A stretch of DNA of 64,000 bases, taken from positions 42,555 through 106,554 of the forward strand of contig VGSG01000007.1 in NCBI GenBank assembly GCA_016875095.1, read 5' to 3'. Below are positions 1 to 7,558 of this stretch, in pieces. This stretch comes from Deltaproteobacteria bacterium (GTDB lineage Bacteria > Desulfobacterota > Desulfomonilia > Desulfomonilales > Desulfomonilaceae). Each line of letters opens with the position of its first letter. Position 1 is the stretch's first letter. The position numbers and the translations under genes are program-made. The notes under the pieces are model-generated. The model ran no database searches and had not been told where the DNA came from. It saw nothing but the letters and a program-made list of their open reading frames with translations.

Positions 1-2
1 TT

Positions 3-272
3 CCGCGTCTTGAGGCGATCCTGAAAGAGCACCCGAAAGCCAATTTGCTCTTCTTGATGGACCATGACTTCAAGGGCTGGAAGTTGGGCGCGGCGCTGGA
101 TTATGCCAAATTCGGCGTCCACAACCGACACCGCTTCGACAAGGTCGCGGCTGTCTGCGGCCCGAACTGGGTTCACCTTGGGATGAAGCTGACATCCTAC
201 GTGACTGATGGAAAGATCCGCAGCTTCTCCTGCGATCAATTGAACGAAGCATGGGATTGGATCAAGTCCTGA
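3..272 (+). CDS. SpoIIAA/STAS-like protein, C-terminal part (5' end outside window)
   Basis: The reading frame is open from the window edge to a TGA at 270-272, so only the last ~89 residues are visible. The segment (LLFLMDHDFKGWKLGAAL, then VCGPNWVHLGMKLTSYVTDG) looks like the SpoIIAA-like family of small single-domain STAS-fold proteins, which are about 120 residues long. It ends in an acidic/aromatic helix (AWDWIKS). The function of this family is unknown. It converges with dxr across a 94-base gap. The family call is by eye only. Confidence 0.6.
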   Translation, partial: PRLEAILKEHPKANLLFLMDHDFKGWKLGAALDYAKFGVHNRHRFDKVAAVCGPNWVHLGMKLTSYVTDGKIRSFSCDQLNEAWDWIKS

Positions 273-366
273 ATTTGACAACAAGGCCCGGCCCGAGAAC
301 AGTCAAGCCTGGCCGACAATGTCCTGGGCCTTCCCTCAGGTTTAGGGCGAAATATAGGAAGCAGCC

Positions 367-1527
367 CTAGGCAACCGCATTTCGCTGCACGCGGGTAACT
401 ACGTCCGAATGGAACTGCTTGATTTCCTCCAGGTTGGTTACTCTGGCCGGTGGGACACTGTTCAGCGCATCCAACACGATTCGAGGAATGTCCATAAAGC
501 CGATCCTGCGCGACAGGAACAGCTCCACGGCCACTTCATCAGCGGCATTGAGTATGATCGAGGAGGCCCCTGTTTCATCATCGAGCGCGGAGTATGCGGC
601 CCTCAGCAACGGGAATCGGTCCCAGTCAGGTTTCCGGAAGGTGAGCGATCCCAGGTGAGCAAAGTCTATCGCAGCCACGCCTGAATCTATGCGTTCGGGA
701 TAAGCCAGGGCATAGCTGATGGGAATACGCATGTCCGTGGCCCCGAGCTGAGCCAGTATCGACCCGTCCTCAAATTCCACCATTGAATGGCAGATGCTCT
801 GCGGGTGAATCACCACCTCGATTCGCGAAGCCGACACGTCGAACAGCCATCGCGCCTCAATCACTTCAAATCCTTTATTCATCAGGGTTGCGGAATCGAC
901 CGTTACCTTGGGGCCCATCTTCCAGCGGGGATGCTCGAGCGTGCGCTCGACCGTGACTTGAGCCATTTCTTCGGGGGCCATCTCTCGAAACGGGCCCCCC
1001 GACGCGGTTAATATCAATCTGCGGATCGCCGCGTGTTGATTCCCCTCCAGACACTGAAAGATCGCGGACTGCTCCGAATCCACCGGGAGTAGCTTGACTC
1101 CCTTGCGGCGGACCGTCTCCATGAAAAGCGATCCGGCCATGACGAGCACTTCCTTGGTCGCAAGCGCAACGTCTTTGCCCGCGTTGACCGCAGCAAAGGT
1201 CGGGAGCAGTCCGGCGCTGCCCGGCAGGCCGCCTACCACAAGAGATACGATCGGGAGCGTCGCGGCCCGCTCCAACCCTTCCGCGGAATGCCCGATCCAC
1301 AGTGAGGGCGAATGGTCCGCGAGGCGCTGTTTCAGCTCCCGCGCAATCGCCTCATCAGCCACGGAGACAACGGAGGGCTGAAATTCCCGCACCTGCCCTT
1401 CCAGCAAGTCAAGCCGTGAACCCGCGGCCAGAGCTTCCACTCGAAACAGGTCTGGATTGCGCCGGACCACATCGAGCGTCTGCACGCCGATTGATCCGGT
1501 CGATCCAAGTATTGCGATACGTTTCAT
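367..1527 (-). CDS. dxr: 1-deoxy-D-xylulose 5-phosphate reductoisomerase
   Basis: A 386-residue cytoplasmic enzyme that rearranges and reduces DXP to MEP with NADPH, the committed step of the non-mevalonate isoprenoid pathway. The N-terminus carries the nucleotide-binding GSTGSIG motif. The centre has the metal/substrate region (PVDSEQSAIFQ, then HPRWKMGPKVTVDSATLMNK) and HPQSICHSMVEF. The length is normal for the family. Its ATG overlaps the cdsA stop by 4 nt (ATGA), so it is translationally coupled as the last gene of the rpsB-tsf-pyrH-frr-uppS-cdsA-dxr operon. The adjacent uppS uses isoprenoid precursors made by this pathway. Confidence 0.97.
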   Translation of the reverse strand: MKRIAILGSTGSIGVQTLDVVRRNPDLFRVEALAAGSRLDLLEGQVREFQPSVVSVADEAIARELKQRLADHSPSLWIGHSAEGLERAATLPIVSLVVGGLPGSAGLLPTFAAVNAGKDVALATKEVLVMAGSLFMETVRRKGVKLLPVDSEQSAIFQCLEGNQHAAIRRLILTASGGPFREMAPEEMAQVTVERTLEHPRWKMGPKVTVDSATLMNKGFEVIEARWLFDVSASRIEVVIHPQSICHSMVEFEDGSILAQLGATDMRIPISYALAYPERIDSGVAAIDFAHLGSLTFRKPDWDRFPLLRAAYSALDDETGASSIILNAADEVAVELFLSRRIGFMDIPRIVLDALNSVPPARVTNLEEIKQFHSDVVTRVQRNAVA

Positions 1528-2336
1528 CTGAGAGTTGCGGTGCCGGTCAGCACGAGGAAGTAGTATGTGATTGGAAAAGAGAAGATGAGGCTGTCAGCTC
1601 GATCCATCAAACCGCCGTGACCCGGTATGCTGGAACCGAAGTCCTTCACCTGCGCTTTTCGTTTTATCGCGGATGCGCACAGATCGCCCACCGGGCCGGA
1701 AAGGGCCAGCAAGAGCGTGAGGACGACAAGGAGGCCGACCGACGCCAATTCGGGGACAACCAGCTTCATAGCCAGCATCCCCACGAAGTTTGCCGCAAGG
1801 CTTCCTAGCAGGCCCTCGATGGTCTTGGAAGGGCTCACCGACGATGCGAAATGGCGCTTTCCGAACGCTCGGCCCGCAAAATAAGCGCCCGCGTCACCCA
1901 GGCAGGTGATCACCAGCACGAAAAAAACCCATGCCACGCCAAGATCCACGCGTCGAAGCAAAATCGCGTGGCCGAGCGGGATCGCTACGTACGCGGCTGC
2001 CAAGATCATCTGAGAGGTGGATTCTATGGTTTTCTCTATACGATGGTAGAGCGCAAGGTGCACGAGGAGCACGAAGAGAGGCATCCAGACCGGCACCGCC
2101 AATACCGCGGCCGGAGGAGCTATGTACAATGCGGCTGCGATCAACGGCCCCAAGACTACCGTAATCTGCTTCTGGGGGAACACCCTCAGTTCGGGGAGCA
2201 CCCGGGCCATTTCCCACAAACCGACCGCGGACAGGAAACCCACCACGATCGTTATGCCTTCGACTCGGCCCCACAGAATCACGGGAACCAGAATGACTAT
2301 GAGCACGGCGGCGGCTATCACCCGATGCAGCAGCAT
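1524..2336 (-). CDS. cdsA: phosphatidate cytidylyltransferase
   Basis: A 270-residue multi-pass inner-membrane enzyme that makes CDP-diacylglycerol from phosphatidic acid and CTP, the branch point to phospholipids. Hydrophobic helices run from the N-terminus (LIVILVPVILWG). The family signature is intact near the C-terminus: IKRKAQVKDFGSSIPGHGG followed by MDRADS, with the conserved KD, HGG and DR-D residues. The ATG overlaps the uppS stop by one base (TAATG), and the 3' end overlaps dxr by 4 nt. The position between uppS and dxr is the standard bacterial arrangement. Confidence 0.96.
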   Translation of the reverse strand: MLLHRVIAAAVLIVILVPVILWGRVEGITIVVGFLSAVGLWEMARVLPELRVFPQKQITVVLGPLIAAALYIAPPAAVLAVPVWMPLFVLLVHLALYHRIEKTIESTSQMILAAAYVAIPLGHAILLRRVDLGVAWVFFVLVITCLGDAGAYFAGRAFGKRHFASSVSPSKTIEGLLGSLAANFVGMLAMKLVVPELASVGLLVVLTLLLALSGPVGDLCASAIKRKAQVKDFGSSIPGHGGLMDRADSLIFSFPITYYFLVLTGTATLR

Positions 2337-3091
2337 TACACAACCCCCTCTCCTGCTTCGATCTGTTCGGAGATCATTCCGAACCGCCGCTGGCGCTCCT
2401 GATATGCCTGCAGGGCTTCGGTAAAGGCGTTGTCGTCAAAGTCCGGCCAGAGCAGCGGAGTGAAGTAAAGCTCCGCGTATGCGCACTGCCAAAGCAAGAA
2501 GTTACTGATCCGCATTTCCCCTCCGGTCCGTATCAGCAGGTCGGGATCGGGCAAGTCGCGGGTGGCGAGGAATTGTGAAAAGACTTCCTCGGTGACGGAA
2601 TCCGCGTCCATGCGATCGGCCTTCACCGCTTTGGCCACTTGCGCCGCCGCGTTGACGATATCCTGTCGTCCTCCGTATGAGAGGGCTATGTTGAGGGTCA
2701 TGGTCTTATTCTGAGCAGTCTTTTCCCGGGCTGCGCGCACTTTTTCACCGAGCCTCTTGGGCAGACGCGTCATGTCCCCGATGGCGCAGAGCCGGATATC
2801 GTTGGCATGGAGCTCGTCCAACTCGGAATCCAAGTACTGGGAAAGAAGGCTCATCAGGCCGGAGACTTCGCTCTTGGGGCGCTGCCAGTTCTCAGTGGAA
2901 AACGCGTACAGGGTGAGCACCCGAATTCCTGTGCGACGACAAAACTCCACCGCGCGGCGCACCGCCTTGGCTCCCTGCCGATGCCCTTCAAGCCGGGGCA
3001 AGTGTCGTCGCCGAGCCCAACGGCCGTTGCCATCCATGATGATCGCAACGTGACGCGGTAGGTTCGAGGATACGGCCGAATCTGGTTTCAT
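2336..3091 (-). CDS. uppS: isoprenyl (undecaprenyl) diphosphate synthase
   Basis: A 251-residue cis-prenyltransferase that condenses isopentenyl diphosphate onto farnesyl diphosphate to make the C55 lipid carrier for peptidoglycan. It starts with the catalytic signature IIMDGNGRWARRR, which has the Mg2+-binding Asp and the phosphate-binding Arg residues, followed by H-x-x-G (EGHRQGAK). FSTENWQRP and DLLIRTGGEMRISNFLLWQ are also conserved. The length is typical. No strong Shine-Dalgarno sequence is visible, and the start is set by homology. There is a 44-nt gap to frr and a 1-nt overlap with cdsA. Confidence 0.96.
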   Translation of the reverse strand: MKPDSAVSSNLPRHVAIIMDGNGRWARRRHLPRLEGHRQGAKAVRRAVEFCRRTGIRVLTLYAFSTENWQRPKSEVSGLMSLLSQYLDSELDELHANDIRLCAIGDMTRLPKRLGEKVRAAREKTAQNKTMTLNIALSYGGRQDIVNAAAQVAKAVKADRMDADSVTEEVFSQFLATRDLPDPDLLIRTGGEMRISNFLLWQCAYAELYFTPLLWPDFDDNAFTEALQAYQERQRRFGMISEQIEAGEGVV

Positions 3092-3135
3092 GGTTTCTTG
3101 CAGGTAATGACTTGAGGGAAGCGACGATGGAAAGA

Positions 3136-3693
3136 TCAGATTTCCATGATCTCTTTTTCTTTCTCCGCCACGATCTCGTCCACTTTGGCAATATAGTCGT
3201 CTGTGGTCTTCTGGACCTTATCCTGGCCTTTGCGCAGGTCGTCTTCAGTGATCTCCTTTTCCTTTTTCAGGTCCTTGAGCATCTCGTTCGCGTCGCGCCG
3301 GTGATTCCGAACCTGGACTTTGAACTCTTCGGCCATCTTCTTCACGACCTTGACCAGTTCCCTGCGTCGCTCCTCGGTTAGCGGCGGCAGAGAGATACGA
3401 ACGATCTTGCCGTCGTTCATAGGGTTCAGTCCAAGTTCCGACTTCAGGATCGCCTTTTCGATGTCGGGCAGGGCCTGAGAATCCCACGGCTGAATCACGA
3501 TTTGTCTCGCTTCCGGAACCGACAGGGTTGCGAGCTGATTGATGGGCGTGGGGCTTCCGTAGTAATCGACCATGATACCGTCCAGGAGCGCAGGGGACGC
3601 GCGGCCTGTGCGGATCCGCTTGAGGTCACGTCTCAGTATCTCGATGGACTTTGTCATACCCTCCATCATATCCTTGTGTATGTCATCGATCAT
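3136..3693 (-). CDS. frr: ribosome recycling factor
   Basis: A 185-residue factor that, with EF-G, splits post-termination ribosomes. It shows the long amphipathic helices of the family and the conserved stretch [13 protein letters not shown], then [12 protein letters not shown]. The C-terminal lysine/glutamate-rich helix ends in EKEIMEI. A Shine-Dalgarno GGGGAG lies about 7 nt upstream of the ATG. The gene sits between pyrH and uppS, as in most bacteria with this operon. Confidence 0.97.
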   Translation of the reverse strand: MIDDIHKDMMEGMTKSIEILRRDLKRIRTGRASPALLDGIMVDYYGSPTPINQLATLSVPEARQIVIQPWDSQALPDIEKAILKSELGLNPMNDGKIVRISLPPLTEERRRELVKVVKKMAEEFKVQVRNHRRDANEMLKDLKKEKEITEDDLRKGQDKVQKTTDDYIAKVDEIVAEKEKEIMEI

Positions 3694-3752
3694 GGATTGC
3701 TCCCCTTGCCGTCATCATCCGATAGGGTTCGCATGCGCGCGCTGCCCGATAA

Positions 3753-4463
3753 TCAGCCTATCACAGTTCCCACATCTTCTCCCGCAAGGGCTGCCCCGAG
3801 GTTTCCCGCCTCGTGGATATTCAGGACTATGACCGGGATGCCGTGTCTGCTCATTATGTCCACGCAGGCCGCATCGATTACGCCCAGGCGACCGCCCAGA
3901 ACCTCGGAAGCGCTGATCCGCTCGAAACGCCGAGCGTCAGGGTAAGTTCGGGGGTCCTTGTCGTAGACTCCGGAAACCTGTGTCCCCTTGATCATCACCT
4001 GCGCGCCGATTTCCACCGCCCGGAGCGCGGCGGCCGAGTCCGTGGTAAAACACGGATTGCCGGTCCCCCCCGCGAAGATGGTCACGTATCCCCTGTCCAG
4101 ATAGTCCAGGGTCTTCTGTCGATCGAAGACTTCGATGAATCGTCCCACCGGAAATGCGCACATGGCCGCGGCCGCGATTCCTGAGTCTTGCAGCGCGGCC
4201 TTCAAGGTCATCGCGTTCAGGACGGTCGCGACCATGCCCATCTCATCCGCGACCAGGCGAGGGACCCCAAGAGACGCGGCGTTCGCGCCTCTCAAGATGT
4301 TCCCACCCCCGATTACTATCCCCACTTGCCTTTCCGCTCTCGCGGCCAGTGCGATCTCTGAGGCGAGCCAGGCTGTCTTGTCGCGGTCGATCCCGCGCCC
4401 CGCGTCTGCGGCCAGAGCCTCACCGGAGATCTTGACGAGCGCGCGGCGATAACCGGCAGCCAT
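3753..4463 (-). CDS. pyrH: uridylate kinase
   Basis: A 236-residue amino-acid-kinase-fold UMP kinase of pyrimidine nucleotide synthesis, normally hexameric and GTP-activated. It has the N-terminal LVKISGEAL, the glycine-rich IVIGGGNILRGA, FAGGTGNPCFTTDSAAALRA and the ATP-binding GVYDKDPRTYPDA. The ATG is 9 nt downstream of the tsf stop with no strong Shine-Dalgarno, which suggests coupling to tsf. Gene order tsf-pyrH-frr is canonical. Confidence 0.97.
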   Translation of the reverse strand: MAAGYRRALVKISGEALAADAGRGIDRDKTAWLASEIALAARAERQVGIVIGGGNILRGANAASLGVPRLVADEMGMVATVLNAMTLKAALQDSGIAAAAMCAFPVGRFIEVFDRQKTLDYLDRGYVTIFAGGTGNPCFTTDSAAALRAVEIGAQVMIKGTQVSGVYDKDPRTYPDARRFERISASEVLGGRLGVIDAACVDIMSRHGIPVIVLNIHEAGNLGAALAGEDVGTVIG

Positions 4464-4472
4464 GCGAGCACA

Positions 4473-5072
4473 CTACGACGTCTGACCGACTTGAAAACGA
4501 ACGAATCGGCCGACGGTTATATTTTCACCGAGTTTGCCGATCTTCTCCTGGATCACTTGTTCTATGGTCTTGTCCGTCTCTTTCACAAAGGCCTGATTGA
4601 GCAGACAGACATCGGAATAAAACTTCTTCAGTTTCCCTTCCGCGATCTTCTCGAGCATTTTGTCGGGCTTGCCGGCCTGTTGGGCCTGGCTCATGTAGAT
4701 CTCTTTCTCCTTCGCGATCACATCGTCAGGCACATCCTCCGCGGAAACCCACAAAGGAGCGGCCGCGGCCACCTGCATGCAGAGATCTTTGGCAAGTTCG
4801 GCAAAATCTTCCGTTTTGGCGACGAAATCGCTTTCGCAATTCAATTCCAACAGCACGCCGATCTTCCCCGTCATGTGAATATAAGAAGCGATGCGCCCTT
4901 CCGAGGTAGCGCGCCCACCCCGCTTCGCAGCCTTGAGCGCGCCGGTCTTGCGAAGATATTCGACAGCTTTCTCCATGTCGCCTTTGGACTCGGTCAGCGC
5001 TTTCTTGCAGTCCATCATACCGAGGCCGGTCTTTTCCCTGAGTTCCTTTACCATCTGAGCGGTTATCTCCAT
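4473..5072 (-). CDS. tsf: translation elongation factor Ts
   Basis: A 199-residue guanine-nucleotide exchange factor for EF-Tu. The N-terminal UBA-like domain reads MEITAQMVKELREKTGLG, followed by the family signature MMDCKKALTES. It is the short one-core form, smaller than the ~283-residue E. coli protein. The start is placed at MEITAQ because a Shine-Dalgarno (AGGAGGAG) lies just upstream; an in-frame start further upstream would add 14 residues that do not resemble the family. It follows rpsB. Confidence 0.96.
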   Translation of the reverse strand: MEITAQMVKELREKTGLGMMDCKKALTESKGDMEKAVEYLRKTGALKAAKRGGRATSEGRIASYIHMTGKIGVLLELNCESDFVAKTEDFAELAKDLCMQVAAAAPLWVSAEDVPDDVIAKEKEIYMSQAQQAGKPDKMLEKIAEGKLKKFYSDVCLLNQAFVKETDKTIEQVIQEKIGKLGENITVGRFVRFQVGQTS

Positions 5073-5239
5073 CAGGCTCTCTCCTCCTGGTCTGTTCGGC
5101 ATTGTCGGGGGCATCCCATCCGCGTGCCTTGAAGCGCCCCCGAGAAATCCATCGGAACGGATTGTGGGATGATGTTGTCAGCCCCAGCGGCACGCGCGTG
5201 CGAAAACCAAACTGTCCCGTGATAGAACCCCGCCGCCTA

Positions 5240-6142
5240 TCATACGCGGGCAGGCTTCTTTCTGTCGGTCTCTTCTTCCTCTTCGGATTCCTCGTCAGGC
5301 TCGGCCGCTTCCGATTCCTCAGCGGCTTCCTCCTCGGCTTTGGCCGCTGACCCCTCGGCCAGCTCTCTCGCCTCTTCAGTCATGGCAGCTCCGGATATCC
5401 CGGCCAAGGCCGCCGCGGTAACCTCGGCTTCGCCCTTATCTTCCTTGAGGGAAGCCTCGTATATCGCCTTGCCCTCGATGCACGCATCCGCCATTTTGGA
5501 AGCAAAGAGGCGGATCGCGCGGATTGCGTCATCGTTGCCAGGGATCACGTAGTCGATTTCGTCCGGATCGCAGTTGGAATCGACGATAGCCGCAATAGGA
5601 ATTCCAAGTTTTCGCGCTTCCCGGATCGCGATGTTCTCCTTCTTGGGATCCACGATAAAAAGCGCGCCGGGCGGTCGGCGCATTTCCCTGATACCGGCCA
5701 GGTTCTTGGTGAGCTTTTCCGCCTGGCGGTTGAGGCTGACCAGCTCTTTTTTGGTATAGTTGGTCTGGTCCGAGTTCTCGAGGATCGCGCTGATTTCATT
5801 GAGTCGTTCGATGCTCTTCTTGATGGTGGAGAAATTGGTGAGCATGCCGCCGAGCCAGCGTTGATTCACGTAGTACTGGCCGCAGCGGCCGGCCTCTTCC
5901 TGGATCGCGTCTTGGGCTTGTTTTTTGGTGCCGACGAAGAGCACATGCTCGCCCTTGGCGACAGTGTCCCGGATGAACGCGTACGCCTGCCTGAAGAGCC
6001 TCACGGTCTTCTGCAGGTCAATGATGTAGATGCCGTTGCGAGCCCCGAAGAGGTAGGGCTTCATCTTGGGGTTCCAGCGCCGAGTTTGATGGCCGAAATG
6101 AACCCCGGCTTCCAAAAGTTGCTTCATGGTGACGGTCGACAC
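5240..6142 (-). CDS. rpsB: 30S ribosomal protein S2 with acidic C-terminal tail
   Basis: A 300-residue S2. The core is typical: [61 protein letters not shown] and [15 protein letters not shown]. After residue ~225 there is an Ala/Glu-rich extension that ends in an acidic run and KKPARV, unusual in length but of low complexity. A GTG start at 6142 is chosen because AGGAG lies 8 nt upstream. The ATG at MKQLL (6127) is an alternative. It is the first gene of the operon. Confidence 0.95.
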   Translation of the reverse strand: MSTVTMKQLLEAGVHFGHQTRRWNPKMKPYLFGARNGIYIIDLQKTVRLFRQAYAFIRDTVAKGEHVLFVGTKKQAQDAIQEEAGRCGQYYVNQRWLGGMLTNFSTIKKSIERLNEISAILENSDQTNYTKKELVSLNRQAEKLTKNLAGIREMRRPPGALFIVDPKKENIAIREARKLGIPIAAIVDSNCDPDEIDYVIPGNDDAIRAIRLFASKMADACIEGKAIYEASLKEDKGEAEVTAAALAGISGAAMTEEARELAEGSAAKAEEEAAEESEAAEPDEESEEEEETDRKKPARV

Positions 6143-6235
6143 AGTAAAGACTCCTTTTCGGGTTTTGCCTCCATCCCCGTGGCGCGCCGTCACGCGGCGC
6201 GACCCGACGAGAAGGGATGTGTGAGTTAACCGCTA

Positions 6236-6264
6236 ATTTTTACAAAATTGGCGTCCCAGCGCAA
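6236..6264 (-). promoter_or_regulatory. possible sigma-70 promoter of the rpsB operon
   Basis: On the minus strand, TTGCGC is followed after 16-17 nt by an A-rich hexamer (TAAAAA/AAAAAT), about 95 nt upstream of the rpsB GTG. The -35 is fair and the -10 is poor. It is listed because it is the best candidate for the first gene of this operon. Confidence 0.3.
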
Positions 6265-6282
6265 GGGGAAAAAATCAGATCG

Positions 6283-6444
6283 GGTTAGCATTCAGTTACG
6301 CTGGGCGAAAGAAGAGCGCCGCTGGGTTTTATCGCTTCGAAAATCCCCCCGTTTCCCCCTTTAGAAAAGGGGGAAAGCGCTACCTATCTCCCCGTTTCCT
6401 AAACGCGGGCAGGGGGATTGTCCCACGGATAACTGAAGCGTTAC
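6283..6444. mobile_element. IS66-derived MITE-like element (~160 bp)
   Basis: The right end, read inward, is CGTAACGCTTCAGTTATCC. It matches the right terminus of the IS66-type element at 16063-17673 at about 20 of 23 bases. The left end (TTAGCATTCAGTTACGC) shares the TTCAGTTAC core in inverted orientation. The interior holds C-run/G-run inverted repeats (around 6343-6382 and 6392-6420) and no gene. No clear target duplication is visible. It occupies most of the gap between rpsB and the small ORF at 6521. Confidence 0.5.
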
Positions 6445-6463
6445 GAGCCCTTGCACTTCCCTA

Positions 6464-6492
6464 TTGACACGAACACCGTTTTTCATTTAAAT
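6464..6492 (+). promoter_or_regulatory. sigma-70-like promoter for the small ORF at 6521
   Basis: TTGACA at 6464-6469 is separated by 17 nt from TTAAAT at 6487-6492, 28 nt before the ATG. The -35 is a perfect consensus and the -10 matches at four of six positions. Confidence 0.55.
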
Positions 6493-6520
6493 GGTCTCGA
6501 TTCTTGGAGGTGAGGGAAAT

Positions 6521-6607
6521 ATGGAGATTCTTTTCTTCATATCTATAGGGGTAGCGGTTCTCTGGCTCGCGTTCGGCGACAAGCGAGACTGGAAAGGCAT
6601 CAAGTAG
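6521..6607 (+). CDS. 28-residue single-pass membrane protein
   Basis: The ATG is preceded by a near-perfect anti-16S match (GGAGGTGAGG, about 7 nt spacing), itself preceded by a promoter (TTGACA-N17-TTAAAT) and followed by a hairpin plus T-run terminator. The product begins MEILFFISIGVAVLW, a hydrophobic helix of about 18 residues, and ends in a charged tail (GDKRDWKGIK). The size and shape are those of small accessory subunits of membrane complexes, such as the KdpF or CydX type, but I do not recognise it and no partner gene is adjacent. It is unlikely to be chance given the full set of expression signals. Confidence 0.65.
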   Translation: MEILFFISIGVAVLWLAFGDKRDWKGIK

Positions 6608-6635
6608 TTCTCCCACAATCGGCGCGACAGCTCGG

Positions 6636-6676
6636 ACCGGAAGTCCTTCATCGGAAGCCTTCCGGTTTCTGTTTTT
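6636..6676 (+). terminator. rho-independent terminator after the small ORF
   Basis: ACCGGAAG at 6636-6643 pairs with CTTCCGGT at 6659-6666, followed by a T-rich run (TTCTGTTTTT). It lies 28 nt after the TAG of the 28-residue ORF. Confidence 0.6.
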
Positions 6677-6748
6677 GTACCGTCTGCAATGGGAAATTCC
6701 GGTAATAGTGATTGCCGAAGTTCTTGTCCGATTTGCGGCGGGTGCGCC

Positions 6749-6851
6749 CGTCATTCCTGCGAAAGCAGGAATCCAGTCTCGTGGGCATGGTACAAGGCTT
6801 TCCGCTATCCGCTTGTTGGCCTTCCGGATTCCCGCGTACGCGGGAGTGACG
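6749..6851. repeat. dispersed palindromic repeat (CGTCATTCC type)
   Basis: It begins CGTCATTCCTGCGAAAGCAG and ends in the inverted counterpart (GGATTCCCGCG, then CGGGAGTGACG). Each end forms its own hairpin. This belongs to a common intergenic repeat class with 'CGTCATTCC..GGGAATCC' ends seen in many proteobacteria. The body lacks an ORF. Confidence 0.65.
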
Positions 6852-6879
6852 AAAAAGAGCTAACCGGCAACGAATACCG

Positions 6880-7329
6880 CTAATCCGGGCTGGATGCCAC
6901 GAACAGGTGAGGGCCCTGTTTCGTCATAGTTACCTGATGGGCATAGATAAAGCGCTTGCAGTCCGCGAAGAGCAATTCCTTCCGGCGGATCAAGTCCTTG
7001 ATGATAAACTTGGCCTCGTCCGGCAGGTCGTAAGGAGACCTTTCGATCATGTCGCTGACTTCTTGCTTCATCCCGCGTTCAAGGAGCAGGGTGGCGTTCC
7101 AAGCTGCCGTCGCGACCAAATAGAGCATCTTCCAATCCTCTTCATCTCTCGCAAATCCTGAATAGGGCGCGGCAAAATCGATCAAAACTTGAGACATCTT
7201 CACCCTGGGGAACCGCGCGGGCCCAAGCTCAATACTGGATCGGGCTGCCCGCGCTTGCGCCCGATTCGAACGCGCACGCGCTTTTTTTGCCTTCTTGTTT
7301 TTTCCCCTCTTAGCTTTGTCTCGCTCCAT
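6880..7329 (-). CDS. hypothetical protein with Lys/Arg-rich N-terminus
   Basis: 149 residues. Residues 1-30 are very basic (RDKAKRGKNKKAKKARARS), as in nucleic-acid-binding tails. The rest is an alpha-helical domain beginning near MSQVLIDFAAPY and containing DLPDEAKFIIKDLIRRKELLF. I do not recognise the family. A GAGGGAG Shine-Dalgarno about 9 nt before the ATG at 7329 supports the long form; MSQVL (7197) is an alternative start. It stands alone downstream of the formate dehydrogenase gene, separated from it by a repeat. Confidence 0.6.
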   Translation of the reverse strand: MERDKAKRGKNKKAKKARARSNRAQARAARSSIELGPARFPRVKMSQVLIDFAAPYSGFARDEEDWKMLYLVATAAWNATLLLERGMKQEVSDMIERSPYDLPDEAKFIIKDLIRRKELLFADCKRFIYAHQVTMTKQGPHLFVASSPD

Positions 7330-7507
7330 GACGCTGTGCTCCCTCGATCTCGATGCTAAGCGCGGTGGCCTGTCGAGTATCGCGAGACCTGGCGCCAGTC
7401 AAGAAGAAAATCCGTTGCAGGCGCAACTGATGTGGGCTGACGATTGAAGGCAAGCGTGGGAAAAGGGATGCGAAGCCTTGGTGAGGGGAGAATTGTGACA
7501 TCAAGGT

Positions 7508-7553
7508 CCGGGAACCCACTTCTCACGAAAAGCGGGTTCCGGGAACCTTTTGT
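7508..7553. repeat. palindromic repeat downstream of fdhF
   Basis: GGAACCC and GGGTTCC arms flank a short loop with GAAAAG and are followed by a partial second copy (GGGAACCTTTT). It lies 6 nt past the fdhF stop and could act as a transcript end. The sequence has the form of a dispersed intergenic palindrome. Confidence 0.5.
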
Positions 7554-7558
7554 CGCCC

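Larger units (their letters stand above)
6143..6520. other. intergenic region: rpsB leader, MITE-like element, promoter
   Basis: No gene is seen here. From left to right the gap holds the rpsB 5' leader (6143-6235), a weak promoter candidate, the MITE-like element (6283-6444) and a rightward promoter (6464-6492) for the small ORF at 6521. Confidence 0.6.
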
